From Thermoflexales bacterium (GTDB lineage Bacteria; Chloroflexota; Anaerolineae; S140-20), in the NCBI GenBank assembly GCA_015484715.1, contig WFUY01000203.1:1-6535 (forward strand): 6,535 nt of DNA, written 5' to 3'. The notes under the pieces were generated by a model. It was not told the DNA's origin. It saw only the letters and a list, made by a program, of their open reading frames with translations, and made no database searches. The position numbers and the translations under genes are program-made. The first letter of the stretch is position 1. Each line of letters starts with the position of its first letter. This document shows positions 4,890 through 6,535 of the stretch, in pieces.

Positions 4890-6535
4890 ATGTACCTCCT
4901 GGACCTCTCTCAGGTGACGGCGGAAGATGCCCCCCGGGTGGGCGGAAAGGCGCTGCGGCTGGCCGAGCTGGCCCAGGCCGGCTTCCTCGTGCCCCCCGGC
5001 CTCGTCCTGACGGCGGAAGCCTATCGCCTGGCCCTACAAGAGGCCAAGCTCAGCCGCCATCTGACCACCCTCGCCACGGCCCTGGAACCGACCTCCCCCC
5101 GCTTTGAGGAGACGGTGGACGACCTCCAGCGGGCCATCCGCCGGCATCCCCTACCTTCGCCCGTGATGGAGGCGCTGGAAGAAGCCTATCAAGCTCTCTC
5201 CTCCCACAAGGCCCTGGTCGTCCGCTCCTCGGCCACTGCCGAGGACCTCGCCACCGCCTCCTTCGCCGGCCAGTACGAGACCCACCTGAACGTCCGCTCC
5301 CTGGAGGAGCTGGCCGACGCCGTGCGGGCCTGCTGGGCCTCCCTCTGGAACGGCCACGCCGTCGCCTACCGTCGCGAGCGGGGGATCGCCCCCACCGACC
5401 TGGCTATGGCCGTCCTCCTCCAGCCCCAGGTGCCGGCCCAGGCCTCCGGCGTCCTCTTCACCTTGAACCCTCTCAACGGGCGGGAGAACGAGATGGTCGT
5501 CGAAGCGGCCTGGGGGTTGGGCGAGGGGCTGGTCAGCGGCAGGGTGACGCCCGACCGCTACGTCGTGGACTGGCAGCGCCGCCGCATCCTCCGCCGGGAG
5601 ATCGTGGACAAGAAGGTGATGGTGGTGCCCGTGGATGGAGGCACCGCCGCCCTCCCCGTGCCGGAAGACCGACGCTTGGCCCCGACCCTGGACGATGAGC
5701 AAGTGCTCACCCTGGTCGAACTGGGCTACCGGATCCAGGCCCACTACGGGGCCCCCCAGGACGTGGAATGGGCCTGGCACGACGGACAGTTCCACATCCT
5801 CCAGAGCCGCCCCCTGACGGCCATCACCTTCGCCCCGGAGGAGGGCATCTGGACCTCGGCCAACTTCGAGGAGGTGATGCCCGGCTTCGTCAGCCCCCTC
5901 TCCTTCTCCATCAGCGTCGCCTACGAGTACGTCCGCAGCCTGAACGAGTTCCTGGCCCAGATGGGGATCGCCCCGCCGGGGATGGCGGTGACCGAAGGGC
6001 GGCTCTTCTTCGGTCGCGTCTACTGGCGGGTGGACCGGCTCAAGGAGTTGCTCCAGCTCCTGCCCGGCTTCAAGGAGCGGGAGTTCGACCACACGGTGGG
6101 CATCGAACCCGCCTACGAAGGCGATGGGCTGGTCGTCCCCTTCACCCCCCGCACCATCCTGCGGGGCCTGCCCATCCTGCTGCGGCTCAACCGCGCCTTC
6201 CGCACCTGGTGGCGGGAGGCCGACGCCTACTGCCGCCGCTTCCGAGAGGAGATCGAGCCGGCCTGGGACGCCGTGGACCCCTCCGCCCTGGACGACGAGG
6301 CCCTGGCCGAGCGGGTGCGGCAGGTCATCGCCCTGCACTGGGAGGCCAACCGGGTGGCCCTCATCACCACCTACCTCTCCGTCCAAGCCCAGGACGACTT
6401 CCGCCCGATGCTGGAGGCCCTTAACGCCTCGCTTCCCCCCGACGAAGAGCCCATCTCCGAGGGCCGGCTGCTCACCGGCCTCTCCGACGTGCGCACCGGT
6501 CGCCCCATCGAGCGGCTCTGGGAGCTAGCTCAGGC
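4890..6535 (+). CDS. PEP synthase / rifampin-phosphotransferase-like ATP-dependent phosphotransferase, 3' end cut off by the window
   Basis: The N-terminal 548 residues of a dikinase-type enzyme, open to the window end. Residues 1 to about 310 are the PEP-synthase/PPDK ATP-binding (ATP-grasp-like) domain: GGKALRLAEL with Lys20, VVRSSATAEDLATASFAGQY with Arg112, and the closing QSRPLT from Gln305. Lys20 and Arg112 match nucleotide-binding positions known in rifampin phosphotransferase. From about residue 322 the chain continues with TSANFEEVMPGFVSPLS (Asn325) and a long helical region, as in rifampin-phosphotransferase-like proteins. Up to residue 548 there is no phospho-histidine motif of the G-G-x-T-(S/C)-H kind, which PpsA carries near residue 420. 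It is therefore probably of the order ATP domain, substrate domain, His domain, and phosphorylates an unknown small molecule rather than making PEP. An in-frame TGA at 4869-4871 precedes the ATG at 4890, which is the first possible Met; the Shine-Dalgarno is weak. Confidence 0.88.
   Translation, partial: MYLLDLSQVTAEDAPRVGGKALRLAELAQAGFLVPPGLVLTAEAYRLALQEAKLSRHLTTLATALEPTSPRFEETVDDLQRAIRRHPLPSPVMEALEEAYQALSSHKALVVRSSATAEDLATASFAGQYETHLNVRSLEELADAVRACWASLWNGHAVAYRRERGIAPTDLAMAVLLQPQVPAQASGVLFTLNPLNGRENEMVVEAAWGLGEGLVSGRVTPDRYVVDWQRRRILRREIVDKKVMVVPVDGGTAALPVPEDRRLAPTLDDEQVLTLVELGYRIQAHYGAPQDVEWAWHDGQFHILQSRPLTAITFAPEEGIWTSANFEEVMPGFVSPLSFSISVAYEYVRSLNEFLAQMGIAPPGMAVTEGRLFFGRVYWRVDRLKELLQLLPGFKEREFDHTVGIEPAYEGDGLVVPFTPRTILRGLPILLRLNRAFRTWWREADAYCRRFREEIEPAWDAVDPSALDDEALAERVRQVIALHWEANRVALITTYLSVQAQDDFRPMLEALNASLPPDEEPISEGRLLTGLSDVRTGRPIERLWELAQ

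Noticed and set aside
5151..6386. A 411-codon open frame on the minus strand within the phosphotransferase gene
   Set aside because: It is a shadow of the clear + strand gene with its PPDK-type motifs; composition is biased and no domain is recognisable.

Overview
The window is a G+C-rich stretch (roughly two thirds G+C by eye) carrying six protein genes, all on the + strand and mostly tightly packed. The codon style, and the uncharacterised four-helix membrane protein sitting between a cyclic-nucleotide-binding protein and an acyl-CoA carboxylase subunit, resemble Chloroflexota (Anaerolineae-like, possibly thermophilic). That placement is an impression, not a demonstrated result.

Layout. 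Positions 2-868 hold the 3' part of a medium-chain dehydrogenase/reductase (MDR) whose structural-zinc loop has no cysteines. After a 62-base gap with a strong ribosome binding site comes a stand-alone cyclic-nucleotide-binding (CNB) domain protein with no DNA-binding domain (931-1383). It overlaps by one base with a small four-helix membrane protein (1383-1853). That gene in turn overlaps by four bases (ATGA) with a full-length biotin-dependent acyl-CoA carboxylase carboxyltransferase, PccB/MmdA type (1850-3400). After 66 bases follows a class III PLP-dependent aminotransferase (3467-4708). A 181-base non-coding gap (4709-4889) holds a perfect 14-bp inverted repeat with nested pairings, probably a structured RNA leader or processing element. 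The last gene (4890 to the window end) is the N-terminal ~548 residues of a PEP-synthase/rifampin-phosphotransferase-like ATP-dependent phosphotransferase.

How the genes may work together. The two overlaps strongly suggest that the CNB protein, membrane protein and carboxyltransferase are made together from one mRNA; the MDR and aminotransferase may belong to the same transcript. An MDR oxidoreductase, a propionyl/methylmalonyl-CoA-type carboxyltransferase and an omega-type aminotransferase would fit catabolism of an amine or omega-amino acid into CoA thioesters (for example beta-alanine, beta-aminoisobutyrate or branched-chain fragments), but the substrates cannot be read from the sequence. 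The biotin carboxylase and biotin carrier partners of the carboxyltransferase are not in the window. The last gene is separated by the structured gap and may be regulated on its own.

Most notable: the structured gap before the dikinase-like gene; the CNB/membrane-protein pair translationally coupled to a carboxyltransferase; a 12-bp hairpin inside the membrane-protein gene; and enzymes with altered key positions (cysteine-free MDR zinc loop, aminotransferase with Leu where the substrate-carboxylate Arg is usual). No tRNA, rRNA, CRISPR array, insertion sequence or convincing intrinsic terminator was seen.
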